A stretch of 58,414 nt of DNA from Acetobacteraceae bacterium AT-5844 (GCA_000245075.1 JH599969.1:22186-80599), one strand, 5' to 3'. Shown: positions 9,241-18,232, counted from the first letter of the stretch. A program made the numbers and translations. The notes: generated by a model not told the origin, from the sequence alone.

Positions 9241-9762
9241 ATGAGCGATCTGGTTTTCATCGCCTTCCCCACGGAGGAAAAGGCCGAGGAGGTTCGCCAG
9301 AAGGTCCTCTCCCTCCAGCGCGAATATCTGATCGAGCTCGGAGACGCCGTGGTCGTGGTCAAGAACGAGAAGGGGGAGATCAAGCTGAACCAGATGATGA
9401 ACCTCACCGCCGCCGGGGCTGCTTCCGGCGCACTGTGGGGCACGCTGGTCGGCCTCATCTTCCTGGCGCCCTTGCTGGGCACGGCCATCGGCGCGGCCTC
9501 GGGCGCCATTGGCGGCAAGCTGACCGATGTCGGGATCAACGACCAGTTCATGAAGGACGCCGCCAGCGTGCTTCAGCCCGGCACGGCCGGGCTGTTCCTG
9601 CTCATCCGCAAGATGACCACCGACAAGGTCCTGGCCGATCTTCAGGGCGTCGGCGGCACGCTGATGCGTACCTCCTTCGACGAGACGAAGGAGACGGCGC
9701 TGCGCGAGGCGCTCGCGGCCCATACCAGCCCCGCCGTGCCACCTTCTCCGGCTGTCCCATGA
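9241..9762 (+). CDS. DUF1269 domain-containing membrane protein
   Basis: A 173-residue protein that matches DUF1269 from memory of the family. It begins SDLVFIAFPTEEKAEEVRQKV, followed by a Gly/Ala-rich transmembrane hairpin (about 55-100) with SGALWGTLVGLIFLAPLLGTAIGAASGAIGG. A soluble C-terminal domain ends in a Pro/Ala tail. The glycine-zipper-like hairpin suggests a membrane-bending or channel-like role, but no function is established. ATG at 9241. It follows the efflux operon by 256 bases and probably has its own promoter. Confidence 0.85.
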   Translation: MSDLVFIAFPTEEKAEEVRQKVLSLQREYLIELGDAVVVVKNEKGEIKLNQMMNLTAAGAASGALWGTLVGLIFLAPLLGTAIGAASGAIGGKLTDVGINDQFMKDAASVLQPGTAGLFLLIRKMTTDKVLADLQGVGGTLMRTSFDETKETALREALAAHTSPAVPPSPAVP

Positions 9763-9919
9763 GGCTGGCATGACCTCCGGCGCCGGAGCGTGCGCTGCGC
9801 CCTGATGCAGGGCGCGGCCAGGAAGCAACCGCGCCCGGCGAATGTCTTTCGCTGGGTGCGGAGGGACGTGATCGGCAAAGATCGGTATTTCATCTCGACG
9901 AACTGGCAGGCCGCGTAAC

Positions 9920-10981
9920 ATGACCACCGGAACATTCGAGCGATCCTCGCTGATCGTCATCGCGGCCATCATGGCTGTTGCCGCCTTGTCGGTGGCCAGC
10001 ACGGTATTCGCGCCCATCGCCTTCGCGCTGTTCATCATCGCGCTGGTCTGGCCGCTTCAGAGAAGCCTGCAGGCCTTTCTGCCGCGCCTGCTTGCGCTCG
10101 CCATCAGCATCGCCGTCATGGTGGTGGCCTTCCTCGCCTTCGGCTCGCTGATGGCCTGGGCCTTCGGGCGGGTCGGGCGCTGGATCGTCAGCGATGCCGC
10201 CCGCTTCCAGTCCTTCTACGACCAGGCCACCCTCTGGCTGGAAGGGCATGGCGTGGCGGTGGCCGGCGCGTGGTCGGAGACTTTCAGCGTGGGGTGGCTG
10301 TTGCGCACCGCGCAAACCATCACCGGCCGGCTCAACAGCACGATGAGCTTCTGGCTGGTGGTGCTCGTCTACGTGATCCTCGGCCTGCTGGAGGTGGAGG
10401 ATTTCGGCCGCAGGCTGCGTGCCATGCGCAACCGCGAGGCAGCCCGGGTCCTGCTCCAGGGTGGCATGAGGACGGCGGCCAAGATCCGCCGCTACATGCT
10501 GGTACGCACGCTGATGAGCGTGGTCACCGGCCTGCTGGTCTGGGGCTTCGCGCGGATCATGGGGCTGAGGCTGGCCGAGGAATGGGGTTTCATCGCCTTC
10601 CTGCTGAACTACATCCCCGTTCTCGGGCCGCTGGTCGCCACGGTGTTCCCCACCCTGTTCGCCATGGCGCAGTTCGAATCCTGGCAGGCGGTCATTGCCG
10701 TCTTTGCCTGCCTGAACCTCATTCAGTTCATTGTCGGCAGCTATGTCGAGCCGCGCGTGGCGGGAAGCGCGCTGTCCATGTCGCCCGTGGCCGTGCTGTT
10801 CTCGGTCTTCTTCTGGAGCTACCTTTGGGGCGTCTTTGGCGCCTTCATCGGCGTGCCGATCACCATCGCCCTGCTGACCTTCTGCGCCCAGCATCCCTCC
10901 ACGCTCTGGCTCGCGGAATTGCTCGGCTCTCCGGGGAAGGATGCAGCCGAGACCGCCGGCCGTGTCACCATGGAGGCCTGA
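9920..10981 (+). CDS. AI-2E family transporter (PerM-like permease)
   Basis: A 353-residue polytopic membrane protein with about eight hydrophobic segments. Two lie at the start (LIVIAAIMAVAALSVASTVFAPIAFALFIIALVWPL), and later come WGFIAFLLNYIPVLGPLVATVFPTLFAM and WSYLWGVFGAFIGVPITIALL. The NYIPVLGP and FIGVPI motifs mark the AI-2E/UPF0118 family. Despite the name, most members are uncharacterised; some are Na+(Li+)/H+ antiporters. That would fit its position just before the Mrp-type antiporter operon (inference). Confidence 0.9.
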   Translation: MTTGTFERSSLIVIAAIMAVAALSVASTVFAPIAFALFIIALVWPLQRSLQAFLPRLLALAISIAVMVVAFLAFGSLMAWAFGRVGRWIVSDAARFQSFYDQATLWLEGHGVAVAGAWSETFSVGWLLRTAQTITGRLNSTMSFWLVVLVYVILGLLEVEDFGRRLRAMRNREAARVLLQGGMRTAAKIRRYMLVRTLMSVVTGLLVWGFARIMGLRLAEEWGFIAFLLNYIPVLGPLVATVFPTLFAMAQFESWQAVIAVFACLNLIQFIVGSYVEPRVAGSALSMSPVAVLFSVFFWSYLWGVFGAFIGVPITIALLTFCAQHPSTLWLAELLGSPGKDAAETAGRVTMEA

Positions 10982-11210
10982 ATACGCTGCGCGCCAACCC
11001 GGCCCACAATGGGACGCCGGGCACAGAAGTGGGACAGGTTGTTGATGCCGCGCCGCGGGACGGGCGCTACCCTGGCCGCGGAACAATCGGCAGGTTCCAT
11101 TCGTCGGTCTGGATATGGCGCCTTTGTCCCATGAAGCCTGTACCGTGCCGCATCCCTCCCGGAGCCCACCCGCGCGATCCTGATGCGCGGCGCGCGGCGC
11201 TGGCGTGGCG

Positions 11211-11708
11211 ATGATGGGAACCATGCTTCCACCGCGCGCGCTTCTCCTTCGCGGCGCCGGCTTCCTGGCCTTCTGCGCCATCCTGATGGGGCTTGCGCCA
11301 GCGGACCTGGCCGTGGGGCTCGCTGCCGCGGCGGTGGCAAGCTGGGTCAGCGCCCTCCTCTGGCCGCCGGGCGGGGGCGTTTCCCTGCTGGCCCTGCCGC
11401 GCTTCCTCGCCCGCTTCCTGGCGCAATCCGTCATCGCGGGCGTCGATGTGGCCCGCCGCGCCTTCACCGGGCGCCCGGCACTGCGCCCGGGCTTCATCGC
11501 CTGCCGCTCATCGCTTCCGGGCGGCATGGCCCGGGAGGCATCCTGCACGCTGATGGGCCTGCAACCGGGCAAGCTCCCGGTCGCTGCCGACGCGGATGGC
11601 ACCTTGCACGTCCACTGCCTCGATCTGGGCCAACCCGTCGCGGCGCAGATCGCCGCCGATGAGGCGGCCTTCCGCCGGCTCCTGCGGGGAGAGGCGGGCG
11701 ATGGCTGA
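11211..11708 (+). CDS. mrpE: Na+/H+ antiporter subunit E (MrpE/MnhE)
   Basis: A 165-residue first subunit of the Mrp-type antiporter: two N-terminal transmembrane segments (GFLAFCAILMGLAPADLAVGLAAAAVASWV) and a cytoplasmic MnhE domain. The latter includes RPALRPGFIACRSSLPGG and the hydrophilic HCLDLGQPV region. ATG at 11211 is preferred; GTG 11205 and ATG 11214 are in frame. The stop lies inside the start of mrpF (8-base overlap). It is the promoter-proximal gene of a seven-gene operon; 10982-11210 shows no clear regulatory motif. Confidence 0.9.
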   Translation: MMGTMLPPRALLLRGAGFLAFCAILMGLAPADLAVGLAAAAVASWVSALLWPPGGGVSLLALPRFLARFLAQSVIAGVDVARRAFTGRPALRPGFIACRSSLPGGMAREASCTLMGLQPGKLPVAADADGTLHVHCLDLGQPVAAQIAADEAAFRRLLRGEAGDG

Positions 11709-11982
11709 CATCCTCACCGGCGCCGCGCTGTTCATCCTGGCCGTGACGGCGGCGGGGCTGTTCCGGACCCTCCGAGCCGGCGCCCCGGCCGAGCGCCTGA
11801 TGGCCGTGCAACTGCTCGGCACCGGTGGCGCCGCTGCCCTGCTGTTGCTGGGCACCGCATCCGGGGCGGAAGGGGTGAGCGACGTCGCCCTGTTGCTCGT
11901 GCTGTTCGCCGCCTTTTCCTGCGCCGCCTTCGCGCTGGGGGGCGACAGATCCACCCGGCCCGAAGGGGAGGATGGTGCATGA
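11701..11982 (+). CDS. mrpF: Na+/H+ antiporter subunit F (MrpF)
   Basis: A 93-residue small hydrophobic subunit with three transmembrane helices (about 4-22, 32-53 and 59-78). The first loop carries the RTLRAGAPAERLMAVQLLGTGG pattern of MrpF/MbhB. The ATG at 11701 sits inside the end of mrpE, and its stop overlaps mrpG by 4 bases, so translation is coupled. It is part of the membrane arm linking MrpE and MrpG. Confidence 0.88.
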   Translation: MADILTGAALFILAVTAAGLFRTLRAGAPAERLMAVQLLGTGGAAALLLLGTASGAEGVSDVALLLVLFAAFSCAAFALGGDRSTRPEGEDGA

Positions 11983-12272
11983 GCCTGCTCGCGAATGCCT
12001 TCACCCTGCTGTGCGTCGCCCTGGGGGCGGTGTTCTTCCTCGCCGGTACTCTCGGCCTGTTGCGGTTTCCCGATGCGCTGAGCCGCCTGCATGCCCTCAG
12101 CAAGGCGGACAATCTGGGGCTCGGGCTGATCGTGCTGGGCCTGCTGCCGCAGGCCTCCAGCCTCGCGGGCGCCCTCAAGCTGCTCTGTGTCTGGCTGCTG
12201 GCGCAGCTTTCGGCGGCGGCGGTCAGCCAGCTCATCGCGGGCGTCATCCACCGGCGCGGGCCCGGCCCGTGA
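11979..12272 (+). CDS. mrpG: Na+/H+ antiporter subunit G (MrpG)
   Basis: A 97-residue protein with three transmembrane helices. The hallmark LRFPDALSRLHALSKADNLGLGLIVLG of the MnhG/PhaG family is present (around residues 26-55). Its ATG overlaps the mrpF stop, and its TGA overlaps the GTG of the next gene. Confidence 0.92.
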   Translation: MSLLANAFTLLCVALGAVFFLAGTLGLLRFPDALSRLHALSKADNLGLGLIVLGLLPQASSLAGALKLLCVWLLAQLSAAAVSQLIAGVIHRRGPGP

Positions 12273-13204
12273 CCCTGCTGCTGGACCTGGCCCTGGCCGC
12301 CTGGCTGCTGGCGCTGGCCATGCATATCGGCCGGGCGGGAGAGGACCGGAACGCCATCATTGCCTTCATCGCCTTCGGCCTGCTGCTGGGGCTGGGCTGG
12401 GTGCGGGTATCGGCGCCGGATGTGGCGCTGACCGAGGTGGCGATCGGCGGCGGGGGCACCGGCATCCTGCTGCTGCGGGCGGAGGCGCATCTGCGCAAGC
12501 GCCGGGTTGGCCTGGCCCGGCCGATGTCCGGGGCAGGCAAGGCGGTGGCAGCGCTGGTGTGCGGCGCCGTCACGCTGGGGCTGGCGGTCGCGGTGCTCAC
12601 CCTCCCCAACCCGGCGCCGAGCCTGGCGCCCGCCTCGGCCGCCGCGTTGGAGGGCACCGGCCTCGGCAATCCGGTGACTGCCGTCCTGCTGGCCTATCGC
12701 GCGCTCGATACGGTGCTGGAGAAGGTGGTGGTGGTCCTGGCGCTGATTGGCGTCTGGTCGCTGGCGCCGGATGCATTCTGGGGCGGGGCGCCGGCTCTTC
12801 GTTCGGCTATGGCCCCCGCCTCGCTTACCTATCTCGCGCGGCTGCTGCCGCCTTTCGGCGTCGTCATCGGCATCTACATGTTCTGGGCCGGTGCGGATGC
12901 GCCCGGTGGCACCTTCCAGGCCGGCATGGTGCTGGCCGCCATGTGGCTGCTGGTCATCCTGGCGGGCCTGCGGCCGGAGCCGGAGACCGGCCGGCTGGCC
13001 CTGCGCCTGCTGCTGGTGGGCGGGCCGGCCATCTTCCTGCTGATCGGCTTTCTCGGCTTCGCCATCGCGGGCGGATTCCTGGCCTATCCCGAGGGGGCCG
13101 CAAAGCCGCTGATCATCGGCATGGAGGCGGCGCTGGCCGTTTCCCTGGCCGTGACGCTTGCCCTGCTGGTCGCCGGGCCCGCCCGCAAGGCGCCGGGGTC
13201 ATGA
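12269..13204 (+). CDS. Fused antiporter subunit: MrpA C-terminal (DUF4040/MbhD-MbhE) + MrpB
   Basis: A 311-residue membrane protein starting at GTG 12269 inside the mrpG stop. Residues ~1-80 resemble the DUF4040/MbhD domain normally found near the MrpA C-terminus (GWVRVSAPDVALTEVAIGGGGTG). The middle resembles MbhE (GLGNPVTAVLLAYRALDTVLEKVVVVLALIGVWSL). From ~residue 190 to the end it is MrpB/MnhB (LARLLPPFGVVIGIYMFWAGADAPGGTFQAGMVLAAMWLL). In Bacillus-type operons the first two domains belong to MrpA; here they are joined to MrpB and severed from the large antiporter subunit. Domain assignment rests on motif recognition; the GTG start is supported by the coupled overlap. Confidence 0.85.
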   Translation: MTLLLDLALAAWLLALAMHIGRAGEDRNAIIAFIAFGLLLGLGWVRVSAPDVALTEVAIGGGGTGILLLRAEAHLRKRRVGLARPMSGAGKAVAALVCGAVTLGLAVAVLTLPNPAPSLAPASAAALEGTGLGNPVTAVLLAYRALDTVLEKVVVVLALIGVWSLAPDAFWGGAPALRSAMAPASLTYLARLLPPFGVVIGIYMFWAGADAPGGTFQAGMVLAAMWLLVILAGLRPEPETGRLALRLLLVGGPAIFLLIGFLGFAIAGGFLAYPEGAAKPLIIGMEAALAVSLAVTLALLVAGPARKAPGS

Positions 13205-13557
13205 TGTCCGGCCTCGCCGAACCGGGGACGCTGCTGGGGCTTTGCGGGGCGGGGCTCGTGGGGATCGGGCTGTTCATCGGCATCACCCATCAGGGGCTGC
13301 TGCGCCGCGTCGTCGGCTTCAACATTCTGGGTGCCGGCATCTTCCTCGTCTTCGGGGCGCTGGCGCGGCGTGGCGCGGGGGCAGGCTTCGGCGGCGACCC
13401 GGTGCCGCAGGCCCTGGTGATCACCGGCCTCGTCGTCGCCTTCTCGGCCACGGCCCTCGCCATCGCGTTGCTGGGGCGGCTGTTCGAACTGACGGGGGAG
13501 GAGACGCTGAATGTCGCCTCCACCCCCACCTCCCGGCCGCGCGGGGATGATCCGTGA
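13201..13557 (+). CDS. mrpC: Na+/H+ antiporter subunit C (MrpC, NuoK-like)
   Basis: A 118-residue NuoK homologue with three transmembrane helices. Conserved pieces are GIGLFIGITHQGLLRRVVGFNILGAGIFLVF and DPVPQALVITGLVVAFSATALAIAL, the latter matching the NuoK/MrpC DPVxQALxLTAIVI signature. ATG at 13201 overlaps the preceding stop (ATGA), and the stop overlaps the GTG of mrpD. Confidence 0.92.
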   Translation: MMSGLAEPGTLLGLCGAGLVGIGLFIGITHQGLLRRVVGFNILGAGIFLVFGALARRGAGAGFGGDPVPQALVITGLVVAFSATALAIALLGRLFELTGEETLNVASTPTSRPRGDDP

Positions 13558-15089
13558 CGGCGCTGGCGGCGGTCTCCGTCCATGTGCCGACGCCGGACGG
13601 GTTTCTGCTCGTGCTCGCCGTCATCCTGCCCGTCTGCGCCGTGCTGGCGATCCTGGCCCTCGGCCCCCGCTTCGCCGAGCGCATCGCCATGGTGGCCCTG
13701 GCTGCCGGGCTCGCCATTGCCGCCGCCATTGTTACCACGCTTCTGCTGAATGGCCGGGCGCTCTCCTACGTCGTCGGCGGCTGGCAGCCACCGCTCGGCA
13801 TCGCCATGCGGGCGGATGGGCTGAGTGCCGCCATGCTCGCCATGACGGCGTTGGTGGCCGCCGCCGCCGGGCATTTCGCACGCGCGCAGGATGCGCTGGA
13901 ACCCGGCCGCCAGGGCGGGCGCTCGGCCACCACCTTCTGGGTGATGCTGCTGGCTGTCTGGAGCGGCTTGAACGCGGTCTTCGTCGGTGAGGATCTGTTC
14001 AACCTCTATGTCGCGCTGGAGCTGCTGACCTTCGCCGCCGTGCCGATGGTCTGCCTCGACGGGCGTGCCGAGACCGTGGCCGCCGCTCTGCGCTACCTGA
14101 TGTTCGCACTGCTCGGCTCGCTGTTCTATCTGCTGGGCACCGGCCTTCTCTATGGCAGCCTTGGAACGCTCGACCTGCTGACGCTCTCGCGCATGGATAC
14201 GAGGGGGGAGGCCGTTTCCGTCGCGCTCGCGCTGATGATCATGGGGCTGCTGGCCAAGGCCGCGCTGTTCCCGTTCCACCTGTGGCTGCCGCCAGCCCAT
14301 GCGGGGGCGCCCGCGCCGGCCAGTGCGATCCTCTCGGCGCTGGTCATCAAGGCGCCGGTCTTCCTGATCCTCCGCCTTATCCTCGATGTCGCGCCCTCCG
14401 GCGCGGCGGCCCTGGCGGGGCAGGCGCTGGCGGTGCTCGGCGCGGCCTCCATCCTGTTCTGCAGCGTCATCGCGCTCCGCCAGGCGCGGCTGAAGCTGCT
14501 GATCGCCTATTCGACGGTGGCGCAGATCGGCTATCTCTTCATCGTCTTTCCGCTCGCCGCCGGCAGCGAGACCGTGCCGGCCTGGAGCACCATTGCCTGG
14601 ACCGGCGGCGCGCTTCAGCTCGTCTCCCATGCACTGGCCAAGGCGGCGATGTTCCTGGCCGCCGGTGTCATCATCGAAGCCTTCGGCCACGACCGGATCG
14701 CAGAGCTCGGCGGGTTCGGCCGTGTGCTGCCGGTCAGCGCCGCGGCCTTCGGCCTCGCCGGATTGTCCCTGGTGGGTATTCCGCCGAGCGGCGGCTTCGT
14801 CGCGAAATGCCTGCTGCTGACAGCGGCGGTGGTGAATGGCCATCCCTGGCTGGCGGCGACGATCCTGGCGGGCGGGCTGATGGCGGGGGGCTATGTCTTC
14901 CGCATCATCAACCAGGCCCTGGCCAGGCCGGAGCGCCCCCTGGTGACGCGGGTGGCGATCCCGCGCCGCATGGAGATGGCGGCCCTGGTGCTGGCGGTGG
15001 TGGCGGTGTTGCTGGGCTTCGTTCCGCTGCAGCCCTTCACCTTTCTGCAAATCGGCCGCGCGGTGCAGCCCATGACGGTGCTGCCATGA
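13554..15089 (+). CDS. mrpD: Na+/H+ antiporter subunit D (MrpD, NuoM/N-like)
   Basis: A 511-residue proton-translocating subunit with about 14 transmembrane helices. The key ionisable residues are present: the TM5 glutamate in DLFNLYVALELLTF, the TM7 lysine in LLAKAALFPFHLWLPPAH, and a second lysine in ALVIKAPVFLILR. The antiporter signature LIAYSTVAQIGYLF follows. It begins at GTG 13554 inside the mrpC stop. The complete charge relay suggests an active ion-translocating unit. Confidence 0.93.
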   Translation: MTALAAVSVHVPTPDGFLLVLAVILPVCAVLAILALGPRFAERIAMVALAAGLAIAAAIVTTLLLNGRALSYVVGGWQPPLGIAMRADGLSAAMLAMTALVAAAAGHFARAQDALEPGRQGGRSATTFWVMLLAVWSGLNAVFVGEDLFNLYVALELLTFAAVPMVCLDGRAETVAAALRYLMFALLGSLFYLLGTGLLYGSLGTLDLLTLSRMDTRGEAVSVALALMIMGLLAKAALFPFHLWLPPAHAGAPAPASAILSALVIKAPVFLILRLILDVAPSGAAALAGQALAVLGAASILFCSVIALRQARLKLLIAYSTVAQIGYLFIVFPLAAGSETVPAWSTIAWTGGALQLVSHALAKAAMFLAAGVIIEAFGHDRIAELGGFGRVLPVSAAAFGLAGLSLVGIPPSGGFVAKCLLLTAAVVNGHPWLAATILAGGLMAGGYVFRIINQALARPERPLVTRVAIPRRMEMAALVLAVVAVLLGFVPLQPFTFLQIGRAVQPMTVLP

Positions 15090-16717
15090 GGGCGCAGGGA
15101 TTGCTGCTGGCGGCGGCGTTGCTCGTGCCGCTGCTGATGGCGGCGTGCTGCCTCCTGCGCCCTGCCCGCGCGCGGGCGCCATCGCTGCTGGTCTTTGCCT
15201 CGCTGCCCGCCCTGCTGGCCGCTCTCATTCTGCCAGAGGGCAGCTATGCCATCTTCCCACCCCCGTTCCGGCTGACGCTGGTACTCGATGCGCCAGGCGC
15301 CATCCTGCTGGGAGGCGCGGCGCTGCTGTGGAGCGCGGCGGGGGCCTATGCCGCCACCTATATGGCGCGGGACCCTGAAGCCCCCGCCTTCGCCATCTGG
15401 TGGCTGCTGACGCTGGCGGGGTGCCTCGGCCTGTTCATCGTCGGCGACGTGGTGAATTTCTACCTGCTCTTCACCCTGGCGAGCCTCGCCGCCTATGGTC
15501 TCGTCACCCATGAGCAGACCATCCCGGCTCACCGCGCGGGGCGGGTCTATGTCGTGCTGGCGCTGCTGGGGGAGGCCTTTTTGCTGCTCGCCCTCGTCAT
15601 GCTCGCGGCCGGCCATCCGGACGCCAATCCCCCGATCCGCGAGGTTGTCGCCGCCTTGCCCGCATCGCCCATGCGGGGCGGCATCCTTGCCCTGCTGATC
15701 CTGAGCTTCGCGTTGAAGATGGGGCTGTTCCCGTTGCATGTCTGGCTGCCGCTCGCCCACCCCGCCGCGCCCATGCCGGCCTCGGCGGTGCTCAGTGGCA
15801 TCGTGGTCAAGGCAGGCGTCATCGGATTGATCCGCTTCCTGCCGTTGGAAGCGGGCCTGCCCTTCTGGGGTACGGTGCTCATCCTGGCCGGGCTGTTCAC
15901 CGCCTATTACGGCGTCGCCCTTGGCATGACCCAGCGGCGGGCGAAGACCATTCTCGCCTATTCCACCGTCAGCCAGATGGGGCTTCTCGCCGTCATTCTC
16001 GGCGCCGGGCTGGAGAATGCCGATGCCGGCGCGGCCAGCCTCGCCGCCTACTATGCCGTGCACCACATGCTGGTGAAGGGTGCCCTGTTCCTCGCCATCG
16101 GCATCCTGGCCATGGCAGGGGCAGCGCAATGGCGAATCCTGCTGGTGCTGACGGGCATCCTGGCGCTCAGCCTCGGCGGCATGCCGCTGACCAGCGGGGC
16201 ACTCGCCAAGCTCGCGGCCAAGCCGCTGTTCGGTTACGGCCTGCTGGGCGATGCCATGGCCGTGGCGGGGGCGGGCAGCACGCTGCTCATGCTGCATCTC
16301 CTGCTCACCCTGGCGCGCGGTGCGCGGGGCGAGCCGGCCTCTTCCGCGCCGCGTGGCCTGCTGTTCCCCTGGCTGGCCGTTGTTGTCGCCTCGCTGGCCG
16401 TTCCCTGGGCGCTCTACCCCGCCATCAGCGGCGAGACGGTGGCGAACCTGCTGGCGCCGGCGGCGCTGTGGAAGCTGCTCTGGCCAATGCTTCTCGGCGG
16501 GGCGGCCCTGCTGCTGCTCCACCGCTGGGCGCGCGGCGCCGGCCGAGTGCCGGAGGGGGATATCATCGTGCTGGCGGAGCGGGGCGGGCCGGCCCTCGAC
16601 AGGGCTGGCGCCGCGGTCGCGTGGGCCGATGCGCAGCTGCGCCGCTGGGAGGTCGCGGGCGTGTTGCTGGTGGGGCTCACGGTGCTGCTGGGCGGAGCCC
16701 TGTTGCTGGGCGCCTGA
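15086..16717 (+). CDS. Second large antiporter subunit (MrpD/MrpA-N/HyfB-like)
   Basis: A 543-residue paralogue-type subunit with about 14 transmembrane helices, coupled to mrpD by an ATGA overlap. It keeps the TM7 lysine (FALKMGLFPLHVWLPLAH), the downstream lysine (GIVVKAGVIGLIRF) and the ILAYSTVSQMGLLAV signature. In the position matching the conserved TM5 glutamate it has threonine: VVNFYLLFTLASL against mrpD FNLYVALELLTF. It lacks the long MrpA C-terminal extension, which is fused to MrpB instead. It ends with a basic loop (residues ~480-515) and a last helix. It could take the MrpA/NuoL position but may be impaired in proton input (inference). Confidence 0.88.
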   Translation: MRAQGLLLAAALLVPLLMAACCLLRPARARAPSLLVFASLPALLAALILPEGSYAIFPPPFRLTLVLDAPGAILLGGAALLWSAAGAYAATYMARDPEAPAFAIWWLLTLAGCLGLFIVGDVVNFYLLFTLASLAAYGLVTHEQTIPAHRAGRVYVVLALLGEAFLLLALVMLAAGHPDANPPIREVVAALPASPMRGGILALLILSFALKMGLFPLHVWLPLAHPAAPMPASAVLSGIVVKAGVIGLIRFLPLEAGLPFWGTVLILAGLFTAYYGVALGMTQRRAKTILAYSTVSQMGLLAVILGAGLENADAGAASLAAYYAVHHMLVKGALFLAIGILAMAGAAQWRILLVLTGILALSLGGMPLTSGALAKLAAKPLFGYGLLGDAMAVAGAGSTLLMLHLLLTLARGARGEPASSAPRGLLFPWLAVVVASLAVPWALYPAISGETVANLLAPAALWKLLWPMLLGGAALLLLHRWARGAGRVPEGDIIVLAERGGPALDRAGAAVAWADAQLRRWEVAGVLLVGLTVLLGGALLLGA

Positions 16718-16741
16718 CACGTGCCGCCCTCATCCCGAGAT

Positions 16742-18232
16742 TTATGTCCCGCCCGGCCGTCCAGGATTCGCCGCCGGGGCGGCACCGCGCAAGGGCTCGT
16801 CGACCCGGTCGAGCAGGTAAGGGAAGAACGGGTTGGAAGCCATGCGCAGCAGCGCATCCTGGCTGACGATCAGCGTGCCGCGCTCGCCCCGCGCCGCGAT
16901 GGTGCCGAGCTGCACGCCAAAATCCTCGGTTGGATCGGGGCTGATGCCATAGAGCCCGTCGGTGACCGGGAAGGGCAGGGCGACGTGGGAGAGCGAGAAC
17001 ACGTCGAAAGGATAGACCAGGCCAAGCTCGCGCACCCTCTCCTCCGTGGACCCGGCCTCCGTCACGCGCTCGACGACCATGCTCGAGGCGTCGCTGGCAT
17101 TGGTGATGACGGCGAGGCGGAAGTTCCGGGGCGATGGCGGCACGACCCGCGTCAGCAGCGTATCCGCCGCCGTGCTGAGCAAGGGGCCGAATTTGGTGGA
17201 GCGGTTGAGGTCGAACAGCACCAGCTCGCTGCCATTGGCGGGGAGATGGGCATAGAGCGAGGTCACGATGGCCCGCGTGCTGACGGTGAAATCCACCACC
17301 GACTGGAAGGTGAGCAGTGGCGGCAGGTCCTGCAGCCGGTTCTGCTGCGCGTGGCGAAGGATCGCCTGCTGCAATGCCCGTGTCAGCAGATGCGACTGCC
17401 GCGCGCCATTCACGGGGAAGGAGTTGTATTTGAACGGGTTGAACTCGGGCAGGATGCTGAGCCAGGCAGCCTTGGCGAAGGCCGGCAGGATGGCGGGCAG
17501 CCCCGCCAGCCCGGCGAAGCGGGCGAAGGCGGTGATGCCGACCATCGGCGAGATCAGCACCATACGCTCCGGCCTTGCCAGCTCCCGGTTTTCCAGCGCT
17601 TCGAGCGCGTACATGAGCGCCAGCGCGCCGCCATTGGAGAAGCCGACGAGGTGCAGCGGCGCGGGGGCCGGCACCTGCCGCCTCGCTTCCCGCACGGCGA
17701 GGCGCGTCGCGGCCAGCCATTCCTCCCACTCGATATTCGTCAGGCCCGCGGGCACCGTGCCATGGCCGGGCAGGCGGATGGCGACGGCCATGAAGCCGCG
17801 GTCGCGATACTGCCGGGCGATGTGCCGGAGGCTGTAGGGCGAATCCGTCAGCCCGTGCAGCAGAACGACCACGCCGGCCGGCGGCCCCTCCGGCTTCAGC
17901 ACATAGGAGCGGTTCCAATCCTGGGTGAAGCGGCCGGGATAGACCGGGCTGCCCTCGAAATAGCGATTGGCCGGAATCCGGTCCTCGGGCGGCAGCCGCT
18001 GCGTCACTTCCTCACGCAGCTGGAGGAACAGCGCGTTCTCGGCCTTGAGGTAATCCTCCCAGCCCGCGCGATCGAGCTGCTCGGTCGAAAGTTCCTCAGG
18101 CACGAAGGTGTGCCAGGGTTCGAGCGGCGCGCCGCGCTGGGTGTCGTAGATCCGCAACCCCAGCAGCGATACCGCCACGATGACGAGGACCGCTGCTCCG
18201 CGTTTCAGCGTCTTGCCGATGAAGCCCCGCAT
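16742..18232 (-). CDS. Membrane-anchored alpha/beta hydrolase
   Basis: A 496-residue protein reading leftwards. An N-terminal signal anchor (AAVLVIVAVSLLGLRIY, ~12-28) is followed by an extended region and an alpha/beta-hydrolase core. VVLLHGLTDSPYSLRHIA forms the oxyanion segment and VGFSNGGALALMYA the GxSxG nucleophile elbow; a His in the final third (LSHVALPF) is a candidate catalytic base. The ATG at 18232 is chosen over 18301 because a GAGGGGGGAAGA stretch lies upstream of it. It is probably a periplasmic carboxylesterase or lysophospholipase-like enzyme; substrate unknown. It converges on the Mrp operon with only ~24 bases between stops. Confidence 0.82.
   Translation of the reverse strand: MRGFIGKTLKRGAAVLVIVAVSLLGLRIYDTQRGAPLEPWHTFVPEELSTEQLDRAGWEDYLKAENALFLQLREEVTQRLPPEDRIPANRYFEGSPVYPGRFTQDWNRSYVLKPEGPPAGVVVLLHGLTDSPYSLRHIARQYRDRGFMAVAIRLPGHGTVPAGLTNIEWEEWLAATRLAVREARRQVPAPAPLHLVGFSNGGALALMYALEALENRELARPERMVLISPMVGITAFARFAGLAGLPAILPAFAKAAWLSILPEFNPFKYNSFPVNGARQSHLLTRALQQAILRHAQQNRLQDLPPLLTFQSVVDFTVSTRAIVTSLYAHLPANGSELVLFDLNRSTKFGPLLSTAADTLLTRVVPPSPRNFRLAVITNASDASSMVVERVTEAGSTEERVRELGLVYPFDVFSLSHVALPFPVTDGLYGISPDPTEDFGVQLGTIAARGERGTLIVSQDALLRMASNPFFPYLLDRVDEPLRGAAPAANPGRPGGT

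Noticed and set aside
13290-15182. 630-codon frame antisense to mrpC-mrpD
   Set aside because: Shadow of coupled antiporter genes; no hydrophobic pattern or family signature.
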